A model generated the notes under the pieces. It ran no database searches, was not told the origin of the DNA, and saw only the letters and a program-made list of their open reading frames with translations. Made by a program: the position numbers and the translations under genes. DNA of 64,000 nucleotides, taken from positions 22,893,001 to 22,957,000 of the forward strand of contig JALJCS010000010.1 of the NCBI GenBank assembly GCA_023055355.1. Direction: 5' to 3'. Shown here one piece after another: positions 29,546 through 47,374 of the stretch. Origin of the DNA: Agelaius tricolor (lineage: Eukaryota; Chordata; Aves; Passeriformes; Icteridae). Position 1 is the stretch's first letter; the number at the start of each line of letters is the position of its first letter.

Positions 29546-32243
29546 AGCCTAAAACATGCCATCAGGGACAGAAGAAACCCCAGAGAGAAGAAAGATTGCC
29601 TGTCCAAACAGACAGAGCTATGTAGGGAGGTTAGGTATCAGGCAATACAAAAATGGAATTCTGAAGGCAAGTTCCAGTTCAAAGAGACAGGCTGCCTCAT
29701 TATCTTGAGATGCCTTCTCAAGGGGATTTATTGCAAGCCTGAAAACTGCAAATGAGTTACAGAAAAGAACAGGCAGAATGATATCACAGCCACCACCCAA
29801 GAGTACAATACAAACTACAGCACTCTGCTATTGACAACCTGTAGTTTCTTCCTCTGACTTTAAATGCAGCTGATTTGGGACCATTATTTATATGGGTGAG
29901 GAACTACATCATGAGAGGAACCCTATACCTCCAAAACTGCGGTATCATTCTCCTGCTTGTGTGCAGGATGTCACAAATAGAAAAAAACCAAAGCTGCTAT
30001 GTATGAAAACCCCTAAGTTTGGCTCACTGACTGTGGCAACATTCGCAAAGGCACAGAGAGTGACTGTTGAAGTCTGCCTGCCTTTGGAGGCAAAAACTGA
30101 TATCTCTAAGCATTAATGGCTTTCTAATCCCAAACCAACCAGTTTGTCATCAAATATCTTTTGCTAGAAGACAAAGGTATTTTGGGGATTAACAACACAG
30201 AACCATCTCAGGTGATCTCCAACTTGTGGACAGAGGAACATAAATAGGTAACATATTTTTGGAAGGAATAGTTCCAAGTCCCTGTTACATTTAATCATTC
30301 TTCTGTGCTGATCCTTTCATTGCATTTCCACTTCAGATGACCTTAGTGACTACAAAGACATGAAGCAGGGAAGCTTGCAGCTCCCTGTGGATGGAGCTTG
30401 TTGCTTGAAAACCTCAATGCACTTTGAGTAAAAGCATTTAGTGCAGAGTAACTCTGGCAGGCAAAACACTAGATTTAACAAGAACAAGTTATTTTAATTT
30501 GAGGAAGTTAATTGCTAATGAGTGAGGAAGAGTAGAAAAGGGAAACAGGATCAGCCTGAACAACCTAGAAGTACCTGAGAGTTGCTAGAAACAGCTGGGA
30601 TGCAAAGAATGTTGGAAAAGATATTTACAGGGCCCATTTCCAATAGAGGGATGTTCATCTAAGAGTATGAGGCACTCTGAGCGTGGCAACCTTTCCACAC
30701 ACTTTGCATAGCCAAGCGTCACAGACACAGCACAGAGCAGCTCATAAACCTTGGCAAATGCAGTAAGCAGCCTGCCTCTGGAAACCATGGCATTTAAATC
30801 ATCACTTATGTGAAAGAGATTGAAGGGTGGAGGCACATCACCACTACCTTAAACTGAGAGAAGGAGCGGGATTCCTAGACCTTTCATCTAGCATTGTCTG
30901 AGCCAAGTGTAGCGATAACAGAGTTTCACTGCTTGGAGCCACTTACACCCAGACAATGCCCTTCTGAGAAAAAGTGCATTGCAAAATTTTGCTCTTCCCC
31001 TTTAGTAAGGCCTTCCCATTACCCAACCAGCAAAACAAGCAGCTGTTTAATGACCTAAGAAGCGGACAAAGGCTCTTTGCTCCCCCATTAGAAAGTAAGC
31101 TGAGGGGAAGAGCAATTTAACACAGCTCATAGGATTTCTGCCTTTGAGTCCTCAGTCAGAACAATCAAACTCAAGATTATTAAAGCAAAGTCTCTCAGTC
31201 CCAGGGGAGGATCCTGGAGGCAGTCTTTACTGCCAACAACACAGTGAGGAACTTCTCACCCATCACCGTTCCATTTTCCAGCTCCCTGCCTATTCAGCCT
31301 TGCCCTAGGCAGGGAAAGCACAGAAAGAACTTCCTTGGTCTTCTGGCTTGCTTTGTTTTAGGTTCTGTGTTTTCATACACATTGCTACAAACTAGAAGAT
31401 GCCATGGGACCCAGAAGGAGTTTCATCTCCATGTTCTCCAAAGACACAGTGTTAGCCAAAAGGCATTTATCAAAGCACAGTGTAGGAGTAAGACAAAAGC
31501 TGAACAGAGTTGAATTAAATATAGTTTGTCAAGGATGTGGGAGTGTAGTTCACTCTTCTTACAAAATGAAATGTTTGTTATTTTTGTGATATATTTAAAT
31601 GTATCTGTAATTTTGGACATTACTATGTGTTAAGTTATATTTGTGGTTTATGCTATCAAGCTGGATAAAACTGTAGTTCCTCTTGCTTTACCCCTACCAT
31701 TCCACATTTAGAGACAGTAGTGCAAAGTCAATGGCTCTCAGAACTGCCAATACATTGAATATAAGGAGCAGCACAAAGAAAACTATTTCCAATGATAACA
31801 GGAGTATTTTTTCTCCTCTATAATATGAACTGAAGTATCAAAGTAGAATTCTGCTAGCGCTGTACTTCCGAACAGTGACAGAGAATAGTTCAAAAAGTAA
31901 GATTTTATCTGAATTAACCAGGAAAAAAAATCTCTATGACTTCTATCATGCCATTAAATATACACATTTTTATCTTGGAAAAAAAATTTAAAATGTTTCC
32001 CCAAGCAAATTCTAATACACCAGGAAAATCAGAGAATTGCATTGGTTTCCACATGTCTCTCAATAACTCTCTCCACAGGAGCCAGTGCTGGCTGGTGTTA
32101 ACCTCAGCAATATCATTTTAACAAGCTAATTATGCCCACAGCCATCCAAATCTGAACTCTGCTCATTCAATGCAGCCAGCAGCACCACGAGAGCACAGAA
32201 AGCATGGAAGCAAAGAAGGAAAGCACATGGCACTGCCTCTTAC

Positions 32244-32387
32244 CACAGTATAGATCTGAGGTTTGCGTCTTTTGGCCAGGTCAATTATATTGACTCCGTT
32301 GTAGTACAGGTTCTCAATGCACCCATGGAAATTTTTCCTCTGAAAGGTTCCTGGCTTCCCTGGGACAGGAATCCCTCCAAAACTGAG
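32244..32387 (-). CDS. CNTNAP5: CNTNAP5-like exon (inferred exon 7): end of laminin G1
   Basis: 144 bp, 48 whole codons, phase 0 at both ends, so it could in principle be skipped without a frameshift. The acceptor is CTTTCCAAAAG and the donor GTAAGAG. The peptide starts [19 protein letters not shown] and contains [19 protein letters not shown], the conserved laminin G C-terminal motif with one of its disulphide cysteines. It ends [10 protein letters not shown]. The partner Cys is expected in VTFSC at the start of the next exon. Size and phase equal CNTNAP-family exon 7. Confidence 0.96.
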
Positions 32388-38040
<5,653 letters not shown>

Positions 38041-38244
38041 CCAGGTTGAGGTGCAAGGAGAGCTTCCCTTTCTGCAGTTCCAAGGTTATGTAGTCTCCAC
38101 GCTGTCCTTCTCCATGGAATAAGACTCCATCTCCCTGCATGCTCTTGAACTTCAAGGAAACTACATCTTTGAATGTGCTCATAAGCTTCTGATTGAACCT
38201 GTAGAGAAGTGAACTTCTGCCATCAAAGTCTGCAATATCTGACT
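38041..38244 (-). CDS. CNTNAP5: CNTNAP5-like exon (inferred exon 5): start of laminin G1
   Basis: 204 bp. The first two bases complete a Lys codon with the previous exon and the last base starts the next codon. The acceptor is TTCTTACAG and the donor GTAAGG. The peptide runs from [19 protein letters not shown] through [18 protein letters not shown] to LHLNL. It is nearly collinear with the CNTNAP5 laminin G1 start as I remember it. The [16 protein letters not shown] stretch is the central beta-strand pair of the LNS fold, and laminin G1 lies directly after the discoidin domain in CASPR proteins. The 204-bp size equals the family's exon 5. No disabling changes. Confidence 0.95.
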
Positions 38245-39613
38245 CTGTAAGAAAGAAAATGGCAAAATGGCAAGGAGGGGCACCATCAGAAGAGGGATTG
38301 TATTTTTTTCAGGATCTTTTCAAATACAGTTTGGAGTCAGGTGTTGTTCTGAGTGTACATCCACAGGATGTACAGGTCATTTGGGCAACTACATTTCATC
38401 CATTTCCATCCTCTCCCTCTGCTGGAGAAAGGGAACACGAGGATAAAACCAGAACCCCTCTGCACTTGCCTTCCTCACACAACACTTCTCTCTCATTTAA
38501 ATTTTGAGAACAGAACAGGTGCCTCCCATCATATTCAGATCTCCAGAACATCCCTTGCCACATTTGCTGTTCCTCTCAAATGCATTCAGGATGTTATTCA
38601 TTACTTTGAACACTTCAGTACTCACTCCACTTTTGTAGCTTCACAAGAGTCTGTTGAGCTGCTCCTGCATGTCAGCCATGCCTGCATCCACCTCTGCATT
38701 CTGATAAGGATCCCCTCAGCCACCGAGGGCTGGCTGTTTGCTTGTGATGGGCATTTATCAGCCATGTTTCTGCATGCAAATCGACTAGGCTGGCAGGGAT
38801 AGTCGAATATCAATTCAAAAAGCTTTTGAAGAGATTTCATGGGAACTGGGCATCCAAACTGATTATACACCTTTGAAAATCCTATTAGAAACATATTTTC
38901 CCCTTCAGCCAGCCTCTAAAATCCCAATCACTCTGGTAGGAAACAAGCTTTCTGTTCCTCACTTGCAATTAATATTTTCTTTGGCAGCAGCAGCCTGAAG
39001 TACTCTCTCTGCTTTATAAAGTAGTCTTTTAAGCAAAACTTATTTTTAAACAAAATTTTAAATGTATCTCTAACCAGAATATTTCAGGTAGCTTTAAATA
39101 CTTTTAACTAATATGTTGTACACAAACATCTGACTGACATACATTACTTCAATTCCAATTTCTATCCAACTGCAATTTGACACAATTTATTCATAAAGTA
39201 TCAATTTTGTCAATTGGTATTTTCTGTTGTTAAGAAAAATATTAAAAAATGAAGAACACCAGACAATGAAGAATTTGAAGAGAGGTTTACTAAACTACAT
39301 AACTCCTGAGGCACAGGCACAAAGACAAGTAACACCCTCCTAGTGCCCAAGAAGAAAGAATGTAGACTCTCTTTGCAAACCATACATTTCAAGGATCAAC
39401 CAAAGCTATCAGTTTTCTATTTGCTTCTGAAAAATAACTGAGGTTCATATGATCAAGACTTCCTGTCAGCAACTGTATCATGATTCAAGTCAGTCATTTA
39501 AGTCACCTAAACTCCATTGAGAGCTCTTTTATCCTTTTAAGCATTAACACTAGTTTCATCTGATCCTTTTTACAAACCAAAAATAATAAGAGCTGGGGGA
39601 GAGGGTTTTAACC

Positions 39614-39643
39614 TTTTTTTTCTCTCTCTCTTTTTTTTTTTTT
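39614..39643 (+). repeat. T/CT-rich tract
   Basis: T8, then CT repeats, then T14. In the transcript sense it is an A/GA-rich tract in inferred intron 4. Confidence 0.85.
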
Positions 39644-41511
39644 AGTGAAAAAATCAAAGAGGTCTGCAATTAACAACTATTAAAAGCTCAGAAAATAAAA
39701 CTGCTGTTAACAATTTGTTACCATGGAAACTATCATGAAAATTTCTGCCTATCAGTATGACAGTTTGTACAGGAGTTTGATGGCACACTTACAAACTTGC
39801 AGGGAGCACAGCATTTCAATTTGATGCAAAATTCTGTAACTCCATAGCCAACTTAATGCCAAATCAGAAAGCAACTGATTTTTTTATGAGACTAAAACTA
39901 CAAAGAAACTCAGTCCTGGGGAAAATTCACTCTTGAATAAACTAAGACCAACTTCTTATCTGTGATGTCAGGCTGTTTCCCTTCATTTGTGGAACAGTTG
40001 CTAGTTTAGGAATTATCACAAATACGAAAGTATTCCTGCCATCTGCTTTTAACTTCTGAATTAGGTGTTATGAAACAGCTTCTTCAGAATTGCTGACTTC
40101 TCTCTATTGACACCTTGACTGCCAGTTTCTATAAAGGGAATTAAATTGGTAGTTTAGTTCTTGTGAATTTCCCCTAACTACATTAAATACTACAATTTGG
40201 TTAAAGTAAATCACAAGTGTCTTATAAAAATGGTTTCATTTCAACACAGGCAGCAATTAGGAAATAGCTTATAAAGAATTTACAGTCTTTGATTTCCAGA
40301 GCATTTTGCAACTAAAGTTGATTTTTCTCCTAGCTCTTAAAACCAAAGGTACTGCAGGAGCAAGGACGCTCTGATTCAATGCTGCTCAAAAAGTGGCCCT
40401 TTTAAATCTTATTCCTAAGATCCAAGGCTCCAGCCAGTCTAAATTCACACTTCAGTTCTTGTTCTCAACCCTCCATTAAGCCACAGCATAACGTGATTTC
40501 TTGAAGAGCTCTACTGCTGACATTTACAGAGCATATCACAAAGGAAAACTTGTTTCTGAAAAGCTCTGCTCCACTAATTATCAGTTGTGAGCACATTGGC
40601 CAATAAATAGCCCTGAATGAAACGAGAATATGTCAAATAAATGCTAACACTGGCAGCCAAAAGTCATTAGTGGCAGTTTGCATGACAACAAATCGTTGGT
40701 TCCTGTTAAAAACAGCCACTCCAGAAAACCTGCTTGGTGTTTGCTTAGTGCTTCTGTAGTCCATGCATGTCCATACCCCTCTTCCAGCAAGAGAATGAGG
40801 ATCCAAAATGTTTCAAGTCTCAGAAAATCTGTAGCAATAACAGACTAAAACACAACATGTGATTTCATCCTGCACTGCCTGCTGGTGTTCTTATGCTCCC
40901 TGAAGACAGACTTTACTCATTCTGGGCTCTTCTCTATACTGTCCTCATCAACAAGGCTGTTGACAGGCTGGCAGCAGTGAGAGCACAGAGCCTGCTCGTG
41001 CAGCAATCTGCTCCCAGCAGCAGAGAGGATACACAGCCATACTCAAGAAGAAAGCCCTTCCTCCTAGAGACTTTGGGAAAAGTGAACATTTACTTAACAA
41101 AGTTATTCTAAACCAAGACTCTAGGAACAGTTGCCATGTGAGACAGGAACTTTCAGTCTTGAGCTTGCACCAATGAACAGAATCTTTAGCTCCTGGCAGA
41201 AGGGAAGAGGACAACTCCTGGTCTGAACAGATGTGTCCCCTGGCCACTCACAGCTTTCTGGCCTGAATGCCCCTAAAGCCCTGCCCACCTCTCTCTCAGA
41301 CATGCAAACCAAGGGATGCATGTGGATGACTACTTCAGAGGTGACTGTTCTGCCATGAAGCTTTATCCCTGTCAACAATCTCAGCTTCATTTTGGTAAGC
41401 AATAATTTGGGTATTTACCTTGGGCATTTGATAACAAACATGATTGGTCAAGGACCATCCGACATTAAGCAGTTCTCTGCAATGACTTATTTTCTATCTC
41501 ATAGGAAGACA

Positions 41512-41576
41512 AAGGAGAAGGTGAAGGAAGGTGGGGGAAAAGAAAAAAAAAAGAGAAAAAACAGAGAGAAAAAGAA
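41512..41576 (+). repeat. Purine-rich A/G tract
   Basis: Nearly pure A/G for about 65 bp, including GGTGGGGG and long A-runs. In the host transcript it is a pyrimidine tract. Confidence 0.8.
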
Positions 41577-42458
41577 TCCAGTAAAAAATAATTTAATAAA
41601 AAGGCGCAATATCAGATCATATTCCCCAAAGCAATGACAGCAAAATATGAGAAATCAGAGCCCTGAACTGCAAATGAAGAATTCTGCTCTCACAAGACAC
41701 CCTGTATCACACCCTATCATTGTTTCTCCTGTGGTATCCCAGCCTGTTAACTGCACATACACCCAATTCTGCTGATGCACCTTGGGCTGTTAACCAGTCA
41801 TAGAATATGATCAGCATCTTCAATGCACCTATCAATCTTATCCTATAAAAGCAATTGTGCCAGCAATTTTCTTTTTTCTTGTGCTAAGCTAACAAGACTT
41901 TTCCCAAGTATAAAGATACACTTGTCGCCCCTTGCCACCTCCAACATCAAAAGCAATTGGTTTGCCATTTGTCTGAGCATGTCCTCTGCTGCAGTTCTGC
42001 TTATCTGTTACAAATACACTGCTGGAGCCACTGCTGCAAAGGGATAGCAAGGGCTTACACGTATTTCTGCATGGAACTTTCCACAGAACTCATCATCAGC
42101 CCTTTTCTGAACAGGAAACACTAATGTATGTTTTCAGATCATCATCTCCTTCCTATCTTCAAGATCCTATTTTGAGGATACCAGATGAGATATTTACAGG
42201 GATTTAAAAAAATGTAATCAATTTCATTTAAATAAATACTTTCTAAAGAAAGTGAACATTTAGCAAGCTATCTGTGAATTACAGCTTATATGATGGCCTT
42301 GGAGTCCTTTATTCATAGGAAATTCAATAAGTACAGGATAGGATCAGGTACACTCATAATCTGAAATAGCTTTTCTGTTCAAAACATGTTTTTATTTTTC
42401 CAAAGAAACAATGTCAACTGGCAGCCAAATAGAGGGTGAAAAGAAAAAGGGAAGTAGG

Positions 42459-42474
42459 AAAAAAAAAAAAAAAA
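42459..42474 (+). repeat. Poly-A run
   Basis: A16 within an A/G-rich surrounding. No retroposed gene was recognised next to it. Confidence 0.85.
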
Positions 42475-45046
42475 GAAAGGTCTTTTTGTTTGACAGAAAG
42501 ACTTGAGGAGTAAATTCATAGTAAATTATTTCTAGCAGAAGCAATAAACAACAGCAAGTGCCATTCAGCAGCAGCACAGCACCATCACAGGCTGTTACCC
42601 ACTTTGGCATCCAGGGCACTCAGCAGGATTCCTCAGTATGTTTTGTTGCTGTGTCCTGGCAGAGTGTCACCTGGCAGGTGACCTACAAGACCTGATGCCT
42701 GCCATGTGCCCCCTACTAAACAGACATCAGTGAAAGCTGCACTTGGAAAAGTTAGCACAGGCTTGTGTTCCTGGGGCCTCTCGAGCAGAGAATACTTCAT
42801 AGGAGGGTTATACACCAAAAATGAGATAATAGAGCCTTCTGCTGCCACAAGACTGTCACATTCACCTAAAAAGGCAGCAGGGAGGCCCTACATGGCTCTT
42901 ACAGATGGATTTATATCAGCTGATGCTGTTTCTTCTCTCAGCATCTCATCCCTTCTTTCATGTACATACAGATACATGCATGAAGATGGTGCATATTCAA
43001 TACACCTGTTCTTCTGTTTCAGTTTCCTCTCTGGCTTGTTCAACAGCCTGTTTCTAGAAACTTAAGCTTTGCAATTTTAAAATTTTTTTCCAGATTATTA
43101 ATATTTCTTATACTACAGCTGAACACAGTGGATGAGTCTGTCTGCTATCAACTTTACAAAATGCATTTATGTAGTTGTACACCAGCTCAGGATCTGCAGC
43201 AGATATTCTGTCAGTATACCACTAAAGATGACATTTTAAAAATGATCAAACATCTTTTGTACAGTGCTGGTGTGTCTGGGTTAGGAGTAGCCAAGTCAGT
43301 AAAACTATATAAGCACAACTTGTAGACAGGTATTGCTTGGCATATGCAATTTGCCAGAGAGAAATGTGAATGGCACATTTATATAAACGGAATGAATATT
43401 TCAACACCCTGTAAAAGTTTTATGAATCCCTTTATTTCTTTTCTGGCTTGCTTTAATCTCATACCTTAATTCTGCACAAGCACTTTTATTTCCTGCAACT
43501 ACAGGGTACAGGACAAAGATGAAGACTTAGATGATAAGACAAGGCAACTCAGCCTGCAAGTGATTATGAAATCTTCTTTGTATCACAGAAAACACAACCA
43601 CTGTCTGACATGAAAGTAGTGCTCATGTAGTAGATCACATGGACTACTATTAAAAAAAGAAAAAACATCCACAAAAGTTTCAATCTTCCCAAAGTTCAAG
43701 TTCCATTTGTTACACAACTGTTTGGACTATACTCTTCACTGCAGAGGTCTGGAAGAAGAAAGCTCTTGAAAACAGATTAGCTGGCTGTTTCAGAATTATG
43801 TCACCAAAGGCAGTTGATTCTGAATTTCAGCTTTCAGTTTACGTGTTCCCTAATATACCTGGAAAAGGTCTCTTGCCCTAATGTCTGTGCATCCAGACCA
43901 GGTGGTTGTAGGTCAGTCAACAGTGCCTGTACAAGTGGACAAACAGCATCTAGAAGAAGCTGAACGGATGTAATAGACCTACATAGAGACCATAAGAATC
44001 TTCCCGTGAAACTATGGGAAACAGTCCTAAGATCCATGGGCAGTGACAAGGCTTCAGAAAGTCCTGGAGTTGTGTCTTTGTTCAGTGGGAACATGTGACT
44101 CAAAAAGTTTAATAAACTTCTCTTTCATTTAGCTTAGATGAATTTAGGTTGTCTCCCAAATAGTTTTCATGCTTATTCTGCTACAGCCCATTATCTGTGC
44201 TTGGGAGGAACAGAGGAACAGATAAGGACCTTACCTAAAAGGGGAAATGTACCAGTCCAGTGGTGTCACATAACGGTCACTTGGGCCACACTGCCCCAAA
44301 TTTATCAGTAAAATGCTGTTAATCCCCTGAACTCTCCACAACAAAATCTCCCCCATTTTCAGCAGCATCTCAAGTAACAGAAATGAACACAAAGTCACCT
44401 GAGAAATAAATATTGGACTTGTATTTCCTCATGAGTGGACTTCCATTTTCTGCAATGGATCACCATCAGCCCTTTTGCCTTACATTCAGTCTGCTACAGT
44501 CATAGGTCATACATCTGCAGCACTATGACAAGATTTGTCACCAAAACACCCCAAGCCAGCAATATTTACCAGCTGCTCCAAAACCCAAAACACTACAGAC
44601 TGTATCATCAAAGACCATCTTGTGTTAAGAGTGGCCAAAGAAAGCTGTTGTGTAAAGGCAATTAAATCAGCAGACAGGTTCTCTGCCCTCTGAAGCTATG
44701 AAGTCATCAACTCCAAACACAACCAGAGCTGCAGAATCCACAGCACCTTATTTTCACAACTAGGTAACTGGCCCTAAACTCACAAATGAACTGTTCAGGC
44801 AAATATAGCCTTAAACAGCTCCCAATTAGCCTTGTGACCTTCTGTGGGCAGGAGGTTTTGCAGCATGTGACTGCCTGGCTCTGCCAGAAGCATCAAATTG
44901 CTCTGTGGTGGGCTCAGCCCTGAGGAGGCCTCACCAGCTGAGTGAGACGGGCACCACATCCCTGGGCAGAAAGGCAAGAACAACTACTAGAAAAAATAAA
45001 CAATGGCAATGTGTTTCATGTTACATTTTAACTCATAAAACTTTTA

Positions 45047-45349
<303 letters not shown>

Positions 45350-46827
45350 TCACCCCTCTGCACGATTTTTAGTCTCAAAAATTAATTAAAATTATTTTAA
45401 TTGATTGCCAAGTTTTCTGCTAAGTGCTGCATCTTTTATGAAGGGAAACTTCAGTCACCTCAGCAGAGTGGGGATGTATACACAGAGTAACAAAAGCAGG
45501 TTGTAGATGGGGATGATGCTGAAGATGCTGCACAATTTCTCCTAAGCCAGGCTATTCCTGTGCACTGTAATACTCCATCAACCCCTAAAATAGTCAGAGT
45601 CCTGTCAGCACAGTGAAAGATGGGGCTTGATTTAGCCTTTGGTGCACTCATGGAAGCACTAAATGATAGACACAAGCCACTTTTAGTTCTTGAGAGTCTG
45701 GGAAGAAGAACAGGACTTCCAGATACCCAACAGAAAGCTCAAGCAAGGAACAGGAGGAGATAAAAGCCTGAGTAAGTACACAGGAGAATCAGCATTTTGA
45801 CTGTGTTTGCACCCAAGAGAGCTAAAGCATGCAAACATAATAATTTAATTTCTTTCCTTACCTATTTAATTAATTGCCTGCAACAGCAAGCCAAAATTAA
45901 TGGCCCAAGTCAGAATTATAACTTAGCAAGAGGAAATTCTCTCATGGATGAAGAATGACCGAGGGATTTCAAAGACAAACCTTCAGAAAAACTTCAAGGC
46001 TGTATTCCTGCCTGAAGCATTTTCAATTCATCTTTACACCCTTATCTGTAATATTGGCCCAGGAATATCACAGACTTCCTGCAATCCTCAGAACATTTCA
46101 GTAATTCAGCTAGGATTGAAATTTGAAGCTAACAGTTTTGTAAAACATGAAAAGCAAAGAGAGAACACACAAAAACATAATCTCACAGGAGAGCCATATT
46201 TGTAAAAGAGGTCCTGCATTTTGTAAGCATAAAATTTCATCACAAAAAGTTGTACCCGTTTAAACTGCTTCTGCCATTCAAAAATTGGCACCATTCACAT
46301 ACACAATGTAATTGTGAGCAAAATTGGAATAAGCCCATTAAAGCAGACCTACAATTCATTTTGATGGTTGAAGGATGTGTTAAAGAGATTAGGGGTTCAT
46401 CTCCACTCAATTTTTTTCCTCAAATGCAAGCATTCCAACATTTTCCCAAATGTTATTATAAATGGTGTAAAACCTCAAATTCAGTGTATTCCTGTTTTAC
46501 TAAACTCAGCATTCATTTGCTTTATTAGAACTATATTAATTAAACAATATTCTGGAACATCTCTAAGGCACAATCCTTTGAAACTATACCTTTTCATTTC
46601 ATTTCACCTTAAAAACTGTAACTTGGGGAAATTCTCTTCTATATACAATAGGCCTTATTTTCCACCCAGTCATGAACGCAAAAGACCACATATATCTCCC
46701 TTCCTAAAACATTCTTAGCATTTCATTGCTGTTATTGCCTGCATCTGAAGATGAACAACGTTACTGAAATGATCTCTCACAATCCCAGTTACCTCCTTGA
46801 AAAACCACCCTTCAAAACACGTGATCA

Positions 46828-47374
46828 CGTGCTGGTTTTGGCTGAAGTGTAGTTAATTTTCTTCACAGTAGTTTGTATGGGGCTGTGTTTTGGATTTGTG
46901 CTGGAGACAGCATTGATAATACAGAGATGATTTAGTTATTGCCAAGCAGTGCTTGCACAGAGTCAAGGACTCTTCTGCTCCTCATCCCACCAGCGAGGAG
47001 ACTGGGGGGCACGGGAAGATGGGTGGGGTCACCCCGGCTGGCCACAGGGATATCCCATCCCATTGGCAGCACTGTGCTCAGCACACAGGGCTGGGGAAGG
47101 ACAGAGGGATGTTCAGAGCGATGGAGTTTGTATTCCCAAGTCATCCTTACATGTGATGGAGCCTGAGAATGGCTGAACACCTCACCACGCATGGGAAGTG
47201 GAGAATTGTTCTGCTTGCAAAAGTGTGGTTGGCTTTTGCTTTACCCATTAAATTGTCTTTATCTCAACCCATGAGTTTTCTCATGTTTAATCTTCCAATT
47301 CTCTCCCCCATCCCACAGAGGGAGAGTGAGCAGCTCTGTGGGGCTCAGGTTATGGTTGGGGTTAATCCATTACA
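46828..47374 (+). mobile_element. Solo LTR of an endogenous retrovirus (avian ERVL-like)
   Basis: About 547 bp in plus orientation, opposite to the host gene. The text resembles a widespread avian LTR that I recognise from memory: it opens GTGCTGGTTTTGGCTG, contains GTGATGGAGCCTGAG and CTCAACCCATGAGTTTTC, and ends near GGGGTTAATCCATTACA. A polyadenylation-type ATTAAA sits at 47247-47252. The TATA-like box expected upstream, by comparison with intact relatives, is not apparent. The flanks GATCA (46823-46827) and GATCT (47375-47379) could be a decayed 5-bp target duplication. No gag, pol or env sequence is attached, as expected after LTR-LTR recombination. Family naming is tentative. Confidence 0.8.

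Larger units (their letters stand above)
22163..32243 (-). other. CNTNAP5: Intron (inferred intron 7)
   Basis: 10,081 bp separating the two laminin G domains. It holds a poly-A tract (23759-23772), two linked inverted repeats (28780-28825) and a long A/C-rich low-complexity block (29361-29545). No exon or recognisable transposon was seen in the rest. Confidence 0.8.

Noticed and set aside
29345..29755. 136-residue plus-strand open frame rich in Pro, Lys and Asn
   Set aside because: It lies over an A/C-rich low-complexity tract. Composition alone explains the lack of stops, and there is no domain or start context.
38353..38802. 149-residue plus-strand open frame
   Set aside because: No recognisable domain. 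It lies in intron sequence just upstream of exon 5 with no coding signature that I can see.
42670..42682. CACCTGGCAGGTG, two abutting E-box halves
   Set aside because: Short motif expected by chance in 64 kb, with no supporting context.
46939..47192. Several overlapping open frames on both strands
   Set aside because: They lie inside the LTR, which has no coding function, and arise from its GC-rich segment.
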